Below are positions 8,550 to 16,507 of a stretch of DNA of 64,000 nucleotides, piece by piece (the stretch's first letter is position 1; the number at the start of each line of letters is the position of its first letter). The DNA is from JAOUGY01 sp963825585 (GTDB lineage Bacteria; Actinomycetota; Acidimicrobiia; Spongiisociales; ZC4RG35), in the NCBI GenBank assembly GCA_963825585.1, contig CAWGTX010000004.1, positions 1 to 64,000 on the forward strand, written 5' to 3'. The notes under the pieces are model-generated. The model saw only the letters and a program-made list of their open reading frames with translations, was not told the origin of the DNA and did no database searches. The position numbers and the translations under genes are program-made.

Positions 8550-9413
8550 TCAGACCTCCTCGGGGTAGGTGTCAGGCCGGGCCGAGTCGAAGATTTCGTC
8601 GGCGTAGAAGAGAGTGATCAACTCGTTGGGACCGGTGTTGGTGATCGAGTGGACCCACATCGTCGGCATGTCGATGATCGCTGGGCGGTCGCCGGTCACG
8701 GGGAAGGTCACCACTTCATCAGTGAAGAGCCTGCGGAGCCGGATCTCGGCCTGCCCTCGCAATACCAGGAACCGCTCCACCTTGCGGCGATGCCAGTGCT
8801 GACCGCGAGTGAACCCTGGATTGGTGAAGGAGTAGAAGACCTGTGACTGCCCGCCCGCGGCCTTGACCGTCTCGACCAACCCGCCACGCTGATCGGAGTT
8901 CACCGGCGGATGAATGGGCCACTGATCGGGAAATGTCGCGGACCGGTAGGTGTTGAACAGATCCCGCGTGAAAGGATCAGCCAGGTCCGGCAGAACACCT
9001 GAGCGGTATCCGGCCGCCATGGCCTGAAGGCGCGCGAGTACTTCGCTGACCAGCAACGGAGTGCCTGCGATCGGAAGCGAGCCAGCCGTCGGCGCCAGCG
9101 CCTGGTCGAGGAGCACGTCAGCCACCCCCTGCACGTGGACCAACGGGAGTTGCTTGTCATCGACAAGTGTCGGAACCTCGTGTCGGGCGATCAGGTGGCT
9201 GGACGTGGCTATCACCGAGTTGTAGTGCGGCAACCCGTGCTCACCGAAGACGTTAGGCATCAGCACATCGACAACCCGAGCCCCGGAGCGTGCTCCCCAA
9301 TCCGTGAGGATCTCGGCAGCCCGCCGCTTGGCCACCCCGAAGACCGAGTCGCCCAGTGAGTGGATCGAGTTTCCGTACACCACGGGGATGACCCGGCCGG
9401 TCCGCTCGAACGA
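8550..9413 (-). CDS. Capsular sugar reductase (FnlB/WbjC-like: epimerase/dehydratase fold + cupin), N-terminus missing
   Basis: About 287 C-terminal residues remain. VVYGNSIHSLGDSVFGVAKRR carries the SDR-extended core, and LMPNVFGEHGLPHYNSVIA follows. The C-terminal 110 residues form a cupin (RGQHWHRRKVERFLVLRG; MPTMWVHSITNTG). This domain order is that of WbjC/FnlB, which reduces the 4-keto intermediate on the way to UDP-FucNAc. The reading frame runs on into unrelated sequence at about 9413, where a coq7 fragment begins on the opposite strand, so the missing N-terminal Rossmann half marks an assembly join. Confidence 0.85.
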   Translation of the reverse strand, partial: SFERTGRVIPVVYGNSIHSLGDSVFGVAKRRAAEILTDWGARSGARVVDVLMPNVFGEHGLPHYNSVIATSSHLIARHEVPTLVDDKQLPLVHVQGVADVLLDQALAPTAGSLPIAGTPLLVSEVLARLQAMAAGYRSGVLPDLADPFTRDLFNTYRSATFPDQWPIHPPVNSDQRGGLVETVKAAGGQSQVFYSFTNPGFTRGQHWHRRKVERFLVLRGQAEIRLRRLFTDEVVTFPVTGDRPAIIDMPTMWVHSITNTGPNELITLFYADEIFDSARPDTYPEEV

Positions 9414-9881
9414 GGCGAATACGGGGCACGACGGATCTACGAAGGCCAGCTCGCCGTGCTCGGCGCACGCGACGACGCCGGCCCGATCCGGGAAATGTAC
9501 GAGCAGGAGAAGAAGCATCTCGCGACGTTCGAGCGGCTGCTCGCCGAACGCGGCGCGCGACCGACCGCGCTCTCGCCGCTCTGGCATGTCGCCGGCTATG
9601 CGCTGGGTGCCGCAACCGCCATGCTCGGACGCGAGGCCGCGATGGCCTGCACGGTCGCCGTCGAAGAGGTGATCGACGAGCATTATGCCCGGCAGGCAGA
9701 GGCCCTCGGCAACAGCGAGCCCGCACTCCGGGCGACGATCGAGGAGTTCCGGCAGGACGAGATCGGCCACCGCGACACCGGGCTTGCCGAGGGCGCCGCC
9801 GAGGCGCCGGGCTATCCGCTGCTGACCGGCGCGATCAAGGCCGGCTCGCGGCTGGCGATCTGGCTCTCGGAACGGGTCTGA
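9414..9881 (+). CDS. coq7: Coq7/demethoxyubiquinone hydroxylase family protein, 5' end missing
   Basis: 155 residues starting within the first diiron motif: GEYGARRIYEGQLAVLG should be preceded by VDHA but instead runs into sugar-reductase sequence. The remaining ligands appear in REMYEQEKKHLATFERLL, VAVEEVIDEHY and EEFRQDEIGHRD, giving the E-x6-Y and E-x-x-H pattern of the Coq7 di-iron hydroxylases. They hydroxylate demethoxyubiquinone in ubiquinone biosynthesis. Ubiquinone synthesis fits Proteobacteria and not the actinobacterial genes to the left. Confidence 0.88.
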   Translation, partial: GEYGARRIYEGQLAVLGARDDAGPIREMYEQEKKHLATFERLLAERGARPTALSPLWHVAGYALGAATAMLGREAAMACTVAVEEVIDEHYARQAEALGNSEPALRATIEEFRQDEIGHRDTGLAEGAAEAPGYPLLTGAIKAGSRLAIWLSERV

Positions 9882-9892
9882 TGCGTCGCCGC

Positions 9893-10675
9893 TCAGCGCC
9901 CGCGGGCGATAAACATCGAGCGCGTCAGCGAAAACCAGAACCGGCCTGCCGCATCGAGCGCCCGCTGTTCGTCGCGCCAGCCCGTCGCCTCTTCCGCACC
10001 GACGCCACCGCGCTGCGCCGTCTTCGCCGTATAATCGAGAATCTGTCCGACATAGGCGCTCGCCGCGATCCGTCGTTCGAGAATGGCAAAGGCCGCGACC
10101 AATTCGACGACGAGGCCGGCCGCTTCCATCAGCGGCGCCAGATGACGCGGCAGATGCGCGTCGACACAATGGCCGTGCGATGCGTCGAGCACGCGGCGAT
10201 GGCGGGCGATATCCGACGTCTCGACGATCAGCGAATCCCAGTCGGTCGCGACGATAAGCGCGCGACCGCCGGGCGCAAGAACGCGCGATACTTCGGCGAG
10301 CGCCCTGCCCGGGTCCGCAAGATACTCGAACACCTGCACGCTGACCGCCGCATCGAAGCTTGCCGCCTCGAACGGCAGCGCGATCGCGTCGCCCTCCTGC
10401 AATGATATCTGCGGCAGGTCGCGGCAGCGCCGGTGTGCGAAGTCGAGATTGAATGGCGAAAGATCGATGCCGGCAGCATGTCCGTCCGGTCCGATTTCGG
10501 CCGCCATTTCGGCCAGCAGAAATCCGGTGCCGCAGCCGATATCGAGAACACGCTCACCCGGAGCGAGCGCGAGCATCGTTCGGATCGCGACCCGCTGCGC
10601 CACGATCTGCGGTGAAACGTAAATCGTTTCGAGGTTGCGTGCCGCATCCTCGTCCCAATCGACCGGCTGGTTCAT
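9893..10675 (-). CDS. Class I SAM-dependent methyltransferase
   Basis: 260 aa. Motif I is VLDIGCGTGFLLAEMA (about residues 43-58), the acidic end of strand 2 is AGIDLSPFN, and motif II/III is FDAAVSVQVFEYLADP then RVLAPGGRALIVATDWD. This is a UbiE/Methyltransf_11 type enzyme that moves a methyl group from SAM to a small molecule; the acceptor is unknown. It converges with coq7 (11 nt apart), but no operon link to quinone synthesis can be shown. Confidence 0.85.
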   Translation of the reverse strand: MNQPVDWDEDAARNLETIYVSPQIVAQRVAIRTMLALAPGERVLDIGCGTGFLLAEMAAEIGPDGHAAGIDLSPFNLDFAHRRCRDLPQISLQEGDAIALPFEAASFDAAVSVQVFEYLADPGRALAEVSRVLAPGGRALIVATDWDSLIVETSDIARHRRVLDASHGHCVDAHLPRHLAPLMEAAGLVVELVAAFAILERRIAASAYVGQILDYTAKTAQRGGVGAEEATGWRDEQRALDAAGRFWFSLTRSMFIARGR

Positions 10676-10717
10676 GCGATCCGATATGGTTTCGTGCGAT
10701 GCCGGTTGCCCGACGAC

Positions 10718-11281
10718 CTAGTTCTGGTCGAGCTCGGTATCCCAGTAGAGAAAGTCGCGCCAGCTCTCGTGCAAATAATTGGGCGGAAATGCCCGCCCGT
10801 TATCCTGCAACTCCCATGTCGTCGGCTGCAGCGGAACGCGCTTGGGAAACATGCCGCTGTGATGCGGCAAGCGGTTTCCCTTCCTGAGATTACAATCCTG
10901 GCACGCGGTCACGACATTTTCCCATAGCGTGCGTCCGCCACGCGAACGCGGCACGACATGATCGAACGTCAGATCGTGTGTCGGGAAATGACCGCTGCAA
11001 TACTGGCACTCGAACCGGTCGCGCAGAAACACGTTGAACCGCGTGAAAGCGGGACGGCGCGACAGCGGCACGAATTCCTTGAGCGAGATGACGCTCGGCA
11101 GCTTCATTTCGAAGCTCGGGCTGCGCACCACGCGCTCATACTGGGAGACGATGTTGACCCGGTCCATGAAGACCGCCTTGACGGAATCCTGCCAGGACCA
11201 GAGCGAAAGCGGGAAATAACTCAACGGCCGAAAGTCGGCGTTGAGGACCAGGGCGGGACATGTCTCAGGCGATGGGCCCAC
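10718..11281 (-). CDS. HNH endonuclease family protein
   Basis: 187 aa. The C-terminal HNH module is clear: CQYCSGHFPTHDLTFDHVVPR, then SRGGRTLWENVVTACQDCN, with two Cys-x-x-Cys pairs for structural zinc and the His/Asn/His catalytic set. The N-terminal part (ALVLNADFRPLSYFPLSLW) matches the conserved extension of a widespread alphaproteobacterial HNH family. These are usually single chromosomal genes rather than restriction systems, and their role is unknown. Confidence 0.88.
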   Translation of the reverse strand: MGPSPETCPALVLNADFRPLSYFPLSLWSWQDSVKAVFMDRVNIVSQYERVVRSPSFEMKLPSVISLKEFVPLSRRPAFTRFNVFLRDRFECQYCSGHFPTHDLTFDHVVPRSRGGRTLWENVVTACQDCNLRKGNRLPHHSGMFPKRVPLQPTTWELQDNGRAFPPNYLHESWRDFLYWDTELDQN

Positions 11282-11396
11282 GCGGTCGGCTCCCTCCTCC
11301 TTTTCACAATTGTCGAGACTATAGCGACAGTATTCTCACGTGCCTACCGAGAAGTAGCCGCTAATTGGGGCCTTTCCTTGGAGTTTCATCGTGCCG

Positions 11397-12077
11397 TCAC
11401 GAAACGGTCGCATCCGGCGCGCCGAGCAACCGTGCCAGAAACCGCCCGCCGACCGCCATGCCGACCTGGTCGATGGCGTGCGGCAGCGCCGGCCGCGCTT
11501 CGGTTTCGACGGCAAATCCCGCGGCCCGCAGCGCGCTTGCCGCCTGCCCGAGCGATGCGAACGGTATGACGGGATCGGCGTCCCCATGCACCAGGAGAAC
11601 CGGTGGTTTGGACACGGCCTCGTCGGCGAGATGCTCCGCGTCGATCAAAGCACCGGAAAAGCCGAGCACGCCGGCGAGCGACGGCGTTCGACGCGGCGCG
11701 ACATAGAGCGACATCATGGCGCCCTGCGAGAAGCCGGCAAGTGCCATCCGGTCGGTCGTCAGGTCGTTCTGCCGCAACAAATCGTCGAGAAAGGAGTCGA
11801 TCAGGGCCGCGGCGGCGCGCGTTCCGGCGAGAATCGTCTCCGGCGGCGCGCCTTCGTAAGCGAACCATTGCCGCCCCGCCGGATTGATCTCGCACGGGAA
11901 CGGCGCATGTGGCGAGACGAAGAGCGTATGCGGCAACAAGCGGCCCCAGAGCGGCGCCAGCGATATGAGATCGTTGCCGTCGGCACCGTAACCGTGCAGC
12001 AGGACGACAATCGATTGCGGCGCGCCGCCGGATGCGGGCGCCTGGCGCGGCCCGTCGAGAGAGAACGACATCGTCAT
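11397..12077 (-). CDS. Phospholipase/carboxylesterase (alpha/beta hydrolase)
   Basis: 226 aa from ATG 12077, chosen because it is followed at once by the strand leading to VVLLHGYGADGNDL (oxyanion-hole HG). The nucleophile elbow is ALAGFSQGAMMSL; the acid is in LLVHGDADPVIPF and the histidine in ALPHAIDQ. This is the YpfH/acyl-protein-thioesterase-like esterase family acting on short carboxyl esters. It ends beside an AT-rich 115-bp gap before the HNH gene. Confidence 0.88.
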   Translation of the reverse strand: MTMSFSLDGPRQAPASGGAPQSIVVLLHGYGADGNDLISLAPLWGRLLPHTLFVSPHAPFPCEINPAGRQWFAYEGAPPETILAGTRAAAALIDSFLDDLLRQNDLTTDRMALAGFSQGAMMSLYVAPRRTPSLAGVLGFSGALIDAEHLADEAVSKPPVLLVHGDADPVIPFASLGQAASALRAAGFAVETEARPALPHAIDQVGMAVGGRFLARLLGAPDATVS

Positions 12078-12126
12078 GGAGCGACCTTTCAGGAATGACC
12101 GGGAAACGATTCCGGCGAACCGGCGA

Positions 12127-12780
12127 TCAGATCGGTACAATGCGGTAATAATGCCAGAGCACGCGCGCGGCAACACTGCGCCATGGTCGCCATGTCTCCG
12201 CGATCGTCCGAAGTTCGCGTGCGGTCGGCCGGGTTTCGAGTTTCCGGATCCGCTGCGCTGCGACCTGCAGGGCCAGATCGTCGGCGGGCATCACATCGGG
12301 ACGCCCGAGCGCGAACAGGAGATAGATTTCCGCGGTCCACCGTCCGATGCCCTTGACCTGCATCAGGGCCCCGATCGCCTCCTCGTCCGGCATGGCCGCC
12401 AGCGAATCGAGATCCGGCTCGCCGCGTTCGACCGCCTTCGCGAGCTCGCGCGCATAGAGCGCCTTCTGCCGGCTCAGGCCGATCGTTCGCAGCCGGCGCG
12501 GATGAACGCGCAACAGATTGGCCGGCGTCATCGGATCGACGGCCGCATCGAGCCGCGCCCAGATGGCGCTGGCCGATGCGGTTGAAACCTGCTGCCCCAT
12601 GATGACATTGAGCAGGGTCGCAAAGCCCGGATCGCGCGAACGGACCGGAAGCGGCCCGGTCGCGGCAATCGCGGCGGCGAGTGTTTCATCGGTTGCCGAA
12701 AGAGCGGCAAGCCCGCGCTTAAGGCGACGGCCCTCGAGCGGGAAGGTGCCGGACGGGCATGCGCTGCGTCGGGCGGACAA
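12127..12780 (-). CDS. AlkA-type DNA-3-methyladenine glycosylase (HhH-GPD)
   Basis: 217 aa. The helix-hairpin-helix is LMQVKGIGRWTAEIYLLF and the catalytic Asp follows in PADDLALQ. LLNVIMGQQVSTASASAIW is the conserved substrate-side helix. It excises alkylated purines to start base-excision repair. No Ada-type N-terminal domain is present. Its start abuts the small ABM-like gene (stop at 12781), so the two are probably co-transcribed. Confidence 0.88.
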   Translation of the reverse strand: MSARRSACPSGTFPLEGRRLKRGLAALSATDETLAAAIAATGPLPVRSRDPGFATLLNVIMGQQVSTASASAIWARLDAAVDPMTPANLLRVHPRRLRTIGLSRQKALYARELAKAVERGEPDLDSLAAMPDEEAIGALMQVKGIGRWTAEIYLLFALGRPDVMPADDLALQVAAQRIRKLETRPTARELRTIAETWRPWRSVAARVLWHYYRIVPI

Positions 12781-13083
12781 TCAGCGACGGTTTAGCGGCC
12801 GCGACGGGCGGCCGACCGGCTCCGTACAGAAGACGATCTCGGCTTCGCTGATAACGCCGTCGGACTCCATCAGCGCGCGCGTCTGCGGATCGCGCATCAC
12901 CTGCCGGAACCGTTCGAGATCGCCGAAACGAAAATTGAGGATGACGTCATTGGGATCATCGAGTGTCTGGCGGACATTGATGCCCTGAATTCCCATCTGG
13001 CGCATCTGCGGCTCACGCGAGATGAAGCTCTCGAACCAGCTGTCGTAGTCGCGGACCTTGTATCGGACGATGGCCGTTGGCAT
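12781..13083 (-). CDS. Small ABM-like (dimeric alpha/beta barrel) protein
   Basis: 100 aa. VRYKVRDYDSWFESFISREPQMRQMG and NDVILNFRFGDLERFRQVMRD follow the strand-helix plan of the antibiotic-biosynthesis-monooxygenase-like dimeric barrel superfamily. No catalytic residue can be named. It lies immediately upstream of the glycosylase gene. The role is unknown. Confidence 0.6.
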   Translation of the reverse strand: MPTAIVRYKVRDYDSWFESFISREPQMRQMGIQGINVRQTLDDPNDVILNFRFGDLERFRQVMRDPQTRALMESDGVISEAEIVFCTEPVGRPSRPLNRR

Positions 13084-13218
13084 GACGATCCTGCCTCCCC
13101 TGTTTGATTGCAGCCCAAGTCAGGCGGCGGGCAGCATAGCGCCCAAGCCGCGGCAGGGCGAGCCGCGGATCGAGACGAATTTGACAATCGGCACGGCGCC
13201 GGCCATCGCTGGGGCCGC

Positions 13219-13605
13219 ATGATTGTCACCCGCTTCGCCCCCAGCCCGACCGGCTATCTGCATCTCGGCCACGCCGCCTCCGCCCTCGTCGGTTACGAGG
13301 CGGCCCGCGCCGCCCATGGCCGCTTTCTGCTGCGCATCGAGGATATCGACCGCGCCCGCTGCCGCACAGCCTATGAGGCCGCCATCTTCGAGGATCTGGC
13401 GTGGCTGGGCCTCACCTGGGAGCAACCGGTGCGGCGCCAGTCGGACCATATGGCCGACTACGCGGCGGCTCTCGATCGGCTCGATGCGCTGGGCCTCGTC
13501 TACCCCTGTTTCTGTACCCGCAAGGACATAGCGGAGGCGACCCACGCCCCGCATCTTCCCCCGCCAGGGCCCGACGGCCCGCTCTATCCCGGTACCTGCC
13601 GGGAT
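13219..13605 (+). CDS. gluQ: Glutamyl-Q tRNA(Asp) synthetase, N-terminal part only
   Basis: 129 codons from ATG 13219. RFAPSPTGYLHLGHAASAL holds the HIGH-type motif, FLLRIEDIDRAR the Glu/ATP-site text, and CFCTRKDI with PGTCRD the zinc-site region of GluQRS, which glutamylates queuosine in tRNA(Asp). The intact enzyme is about 290 aa. Here the frame passes at about 13605 into the coding sequence of an MMPL transporter, so the catalytic core is truncated by a join. Confidence 0.88.
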
Positions 13606-13606
13606 C

Positions 13607-16183
13607 CGCGTCATCCGCGGGTTTGCCGCAGCAGTTACCAAAGCCCCATGGCTCCTCATCATCGGCGCGCTCGTCCTGACGGGAGTGTTCGGTGCCCTGT
13701 CGACCGGTGCCGACCGGTCGACCGGACAGGAGGGGTTCGCCCCCGACAACCCCGAGATCGATGCCTCCAACGCCATCCAGGAGTTGTTCGGCGCCGATGC
13801 CACCGAGTCGGTGATGCAGGTCATCGTCTTGTCCGACTCGGGCGACGTGGTCACCGCCGAGGCTCTGGGTGCCGTGAACGCCGCCCTCGCCAATCTGAGT
13901 GCGAGCGACGTGGGTCAGTCGCTCTCGGTTCGTCCGGAGCGGCCGCAACCGTTCTTCTCGTTCCTGGCACCTGTCCAGTTCGGTGCCGATGCGCAAGGCA
14001 TCCCCACCGATGCGCTCACCGACGAGCAGGTGAAGGAGATCTACGCCGGTACGCTCGCCAACCCGGAGGCGGCTGCACAGCTCGGCTTCGCCACTCAGTT
14101 GGTCGCCGACAAGGAGGGGGACGGGCGCAACGAGGCCGGGTTGATTCTGGTGTTCATCGAACCCGTCGACGGCGACACAGAGGGTGCGCTCGACGCCCAG
14201 ATCGCCCGGGAGCAGGCCGTAGCGGAGGCGCTCACGTCCGTCGACCTTCCGGACGGTCTCGAGATCCGGCCGTTCTCGTTCAACCTGCTCTTCGGGGCGG
14301 GCGGGGACTTCGAGTCCGAGCTCGGGCGGCTCTTCGGATCGGCGTTCGCGATCATCGTTGCCATTCTCGTCTTCGTGTACTGGATGCGGCCCGTGTCCGG
14401 CCGGGGCAAGTCGATCCGCCGAGCCGTGGCCGACATGTCGGTCACGATGCTGACCATCGTCATGGCGATCGTGTGGATGCAGGGGATCGGCACCATCTTC
14501 CAGGGACTCGACTGGATCGGCCCGTTCAGCGAGATCGCCCAGATCGTCCCGGTGCTGCTCATCGGTCTGGGGGTCGACTACGGGATCCACCTCAATTCGC
14601 GCTACCGGGAGGAGGCGGGTGAGGGCCAGTCGGTGGTGAACTCGACCCGACGCGCCATCGGCACGTCCGGTGTGGCCCTGACTCTTGCCACCCTCACCAC
14701 CGTCATCGGCTTCCTCACCAACGTCACCAACCCGGTGCCTGCGTTGAAGGACTTCGGCATCCTGTCGGCGGTCGGCATCTTCGCCTCGTTCGTGCTCATG
14801 CTCACGTTCGTGCCTGCGCTGCGTCTCGTGTTGGACAGGCGCGCCGAGGCCAAGGGGACGCTCCCGGCGGAAGCGTTCCGTGCCTCCTCCGAGGAGCGAC
14901 TCCTTCCCCGGATGATGGAGAAGACCGCGGTGCTTGCCGAGCGCTTCGCCATTCCCACGTTGGTGGTGATGCTTGCCCTCGGAGGGCTCGGGTACTACGG
15001 ACTGTCCCAACTCGAGACCCGCTTCTCGTTCACCGACTTCCTACCGGCCGACGCTCCCGAGGTGGAGACCTTCAACATTCTCACCGAGGAGTTTGGGGGC
15101 GGATTCGGTGAGACCACCCAGGTTCTCATCGAGGCCCCCGAGGGTGGCGACCTGGCCACTCCCGAGGTCTACAACGCCCTGGTCAAGGTCGGGCAGGACC
15201 TGACCGGGGTCGACGACATCCTCACGATCCCGACACCGTTCGGGGAGGTCGCCCAGGTGTCCAACCCGGTGACGGTGTTCCAACAGCTCATCACTCCCAC
15301 CGAGCCCAGCGGGATGCCCGCCAACCCCGAGTTGGCGCAGTCGGCGGTCGCCATGGGGCTTCAGCAGGACGGGTCGGTGTCGGCCGACGCCGACGTGGCC
15401 GCGCTCTGGTCGATGGCCGCCGAGGCCGCTCCGGAGCAGATGGCCCGGGTGGTACACGCGGCCGACGATGGTCGGGTCGACGCCATCCAGGTGGAGATCG
15501 GTACCCAGGCCGGTGAACAGGGAGCCGGTGAACTGCGCGACAATCTGGTCTCGGCGTTCTCGCCCATCACCGGCATCGACGGGGTGAGCGCTACCCCGAC
15601 CAGCCAGTCGATCATCTCCGACGTGGTGGTGAACGCCCTGTCCGACTCGCAGGTGAGTTCGCTGCTCTACACGATCATCGCCGCCACGATCGTGCTGGTC
15701 ATCAACTTCTGGTTCGAGAACCGGCGCCCGTTCCTGGGCGTTCTCACCATGATCCCGGTGGCGCTGGTGGTGTTGTGGACCTTTGGTCTCATGTATGTCA
15801 GCGGTATCCCGTTCGGCCCGGTCACGGCCACCCTTGCGGCATTGGCGGTCGGTATCGGTGTGCCCTACACGATCCACCTTGCGCGCCGTTTCGAGGAGGA
15901 TCGCAACCGTTTCGACAACATCGAGGACGCCATTCGGTCGACCACGCGGCACACCGGTGGGGCGCTGGCCGGGTCCGCCTTCACCACTGCCGCCGGTTTC
16001 GGCATCCTGGTCACCTCGTCGCTGACTCCGTTCAAGCAGATGGGTCAGGTGACCGCATACGCCATTGCGCTGTCGCTGGCGGGTTCGGTGCTGGTGCTGC
16101 CGTCGCTGCTGGTGCTGTGGGAGAAGTGGCACCGCAAGCGTGGGGACCTCGAGCGCACGCCCGAGACCGTTTCGGTGGTGTGA
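13607..16183 (+). CDS. MMPL/RND-family membrane transporter, start codon lost at the join
   Basis: About 858 aa. The natural N-terminus begins around RVIRGFAAAVTKAPWLLIIG (13607), but no start codon remains because the gluQ fragment is fused there. There are two repeats, each with one helix, a large extracytoplasmic domain and a five-helix bundle. GLGVDYGIHLNSRY and AVGIGVPYTIHLARRF mark the conserved helix-4 region of MMPL proteins, the first holding the Asp-Tyr pair expected in proton coupling. Such exporters move lipids, hopanoids or related hydrophobic compounds. It is followed by a 324-bp gap of repeats. Confidence 0.88.
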   Translation, partial: RVIRGFAAAVTKAPWLLIIGALVLTGVFGALSTGADRSTGQEGFAPDNPEIDASNAIQELFGADATESVMQVIVLSDSGDVVTAEALGAVNAALANLSASDVGQSLSVRPERPQPFFSFLAPVQFGADAQGIPTDALTDEQVKEIYAGTLANPEAAAQLGFATQLVADKEGDGRNEAGLILVFIEPVDGDTEGALDAQIAREQAVAEALTSVDLPDGLEIRPFSFNLLFGAGGDFESELGRLFGSAFAIIVAILVFVYWMRPVSGRGKSIRRAVADMSVTMLTIVMAIVWMQGIGTIFQGLDWIGPFSEIAQIVPVLLIGLGVDYGIHLNSRYREEAGEGQSVVNSTRRAIGTSGVALTLATLTTVIGFLTNVTNPVPALKDFGILSAVGIFASFVLMLTFVPALRLVLDRRAEAKGTLPAEAFRASSEERLLPRMMEKTAVLAERFAIPTLVVMLALGGLGYYGLSQLETRFSFTDFLPADAPEVETFNILTEEFGGGFGETTQVLIEAPEGGDLATPEVYNALVKVGQDLTGVDDILTIPTPFGEVAQVSNPVTVFQQLITPTEPSGMPANPELAQSAVAMGLQQDGSVSADADVAALWSMAAEAAPEQMARVVHAADDGRVDAIQVEIGTQAGEQGAGELRDNLVSAFSPITGIDGVSATPTSQSIISDVVVNALSDSQVSSLLYTIIAATIVLVINFWFENRRPFLGVLTMIPVALVVLWTFGLMYVSGIPFGPVTATLAALAVGIGVPYTIHLARRFEEDRNRFDNIEDAIRSTTRHTGGALAGSAFTTAAGFGILVTSSLTPFKQMGQVTAYAIALSLAGSVLVLPSLLVLWEKWHRKRGDLERTPETVSVV

Positions 16184-16194
16184 CGGGCGGGGCA

Positions 16195-16346
16195 TGGTCA
16201 ACAGGTCGACCGGTCGACGAGTCCACGGGCCACGTGCGAGGGGCGAGGAGCCGGAAAGCGGAGTCCATGATCCGCACCACGGCGACGTCGACTTCGCCCT
16301 TCGCTCCGGCTCTGGTTCCGGCTCCTCGCTCTTCGCTCCCCGCCCC
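16195..16346. repeat. 8-nt GGTCAAC-type array followed by a GCGAGGA-type inverted repeat
   Basis: At 16195-16227 four octamers related to AGGTCAAC/CGGTCGAC stand in tandem. At 16234-16254 GCGAGGGGCGAGGAGCCGG faces its near reverse complement at 16318-16346, leaving a 63-nt loop. It lies between the MMPL gene and the sensor kinase, both on the plus strand. See the related arrays at 19504, 30321, 37870, 59521 and 63882. Confidence 0.75.
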
Positions 16347-16507
16347 TAGCTGGGGCCCCGACACCCCTATCCGCCGAACCCCATCGAGGTCGCGCGAATA
16401 GGTGAGGGGCGGCAGACGTCCGCTCTCAGTAGCGGTGAACACGACGCGGATCTCTCCTCCTGCAGTGATCCGCCTACGCCTGTGCGTCGTGGTTCCCGTG
16501 TCCGAAA

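Noticed and set aside
9414..13605. Genomic island acquired by horizontal transfer
   Set aside because: Both edges cut genes on each side, there are no integrase, tRNA site or direct repeats, and the content is housekeeping alphaproteobacterial genes. An assembly join explains this better.
13412..15010. Minus-strand open frame of 532 codons opposite the MMPL gene
   Set aside because: It is antisense to a well-supported transporter, crosses the gluQ/MMPL join and shows low-complexity shadow composition.
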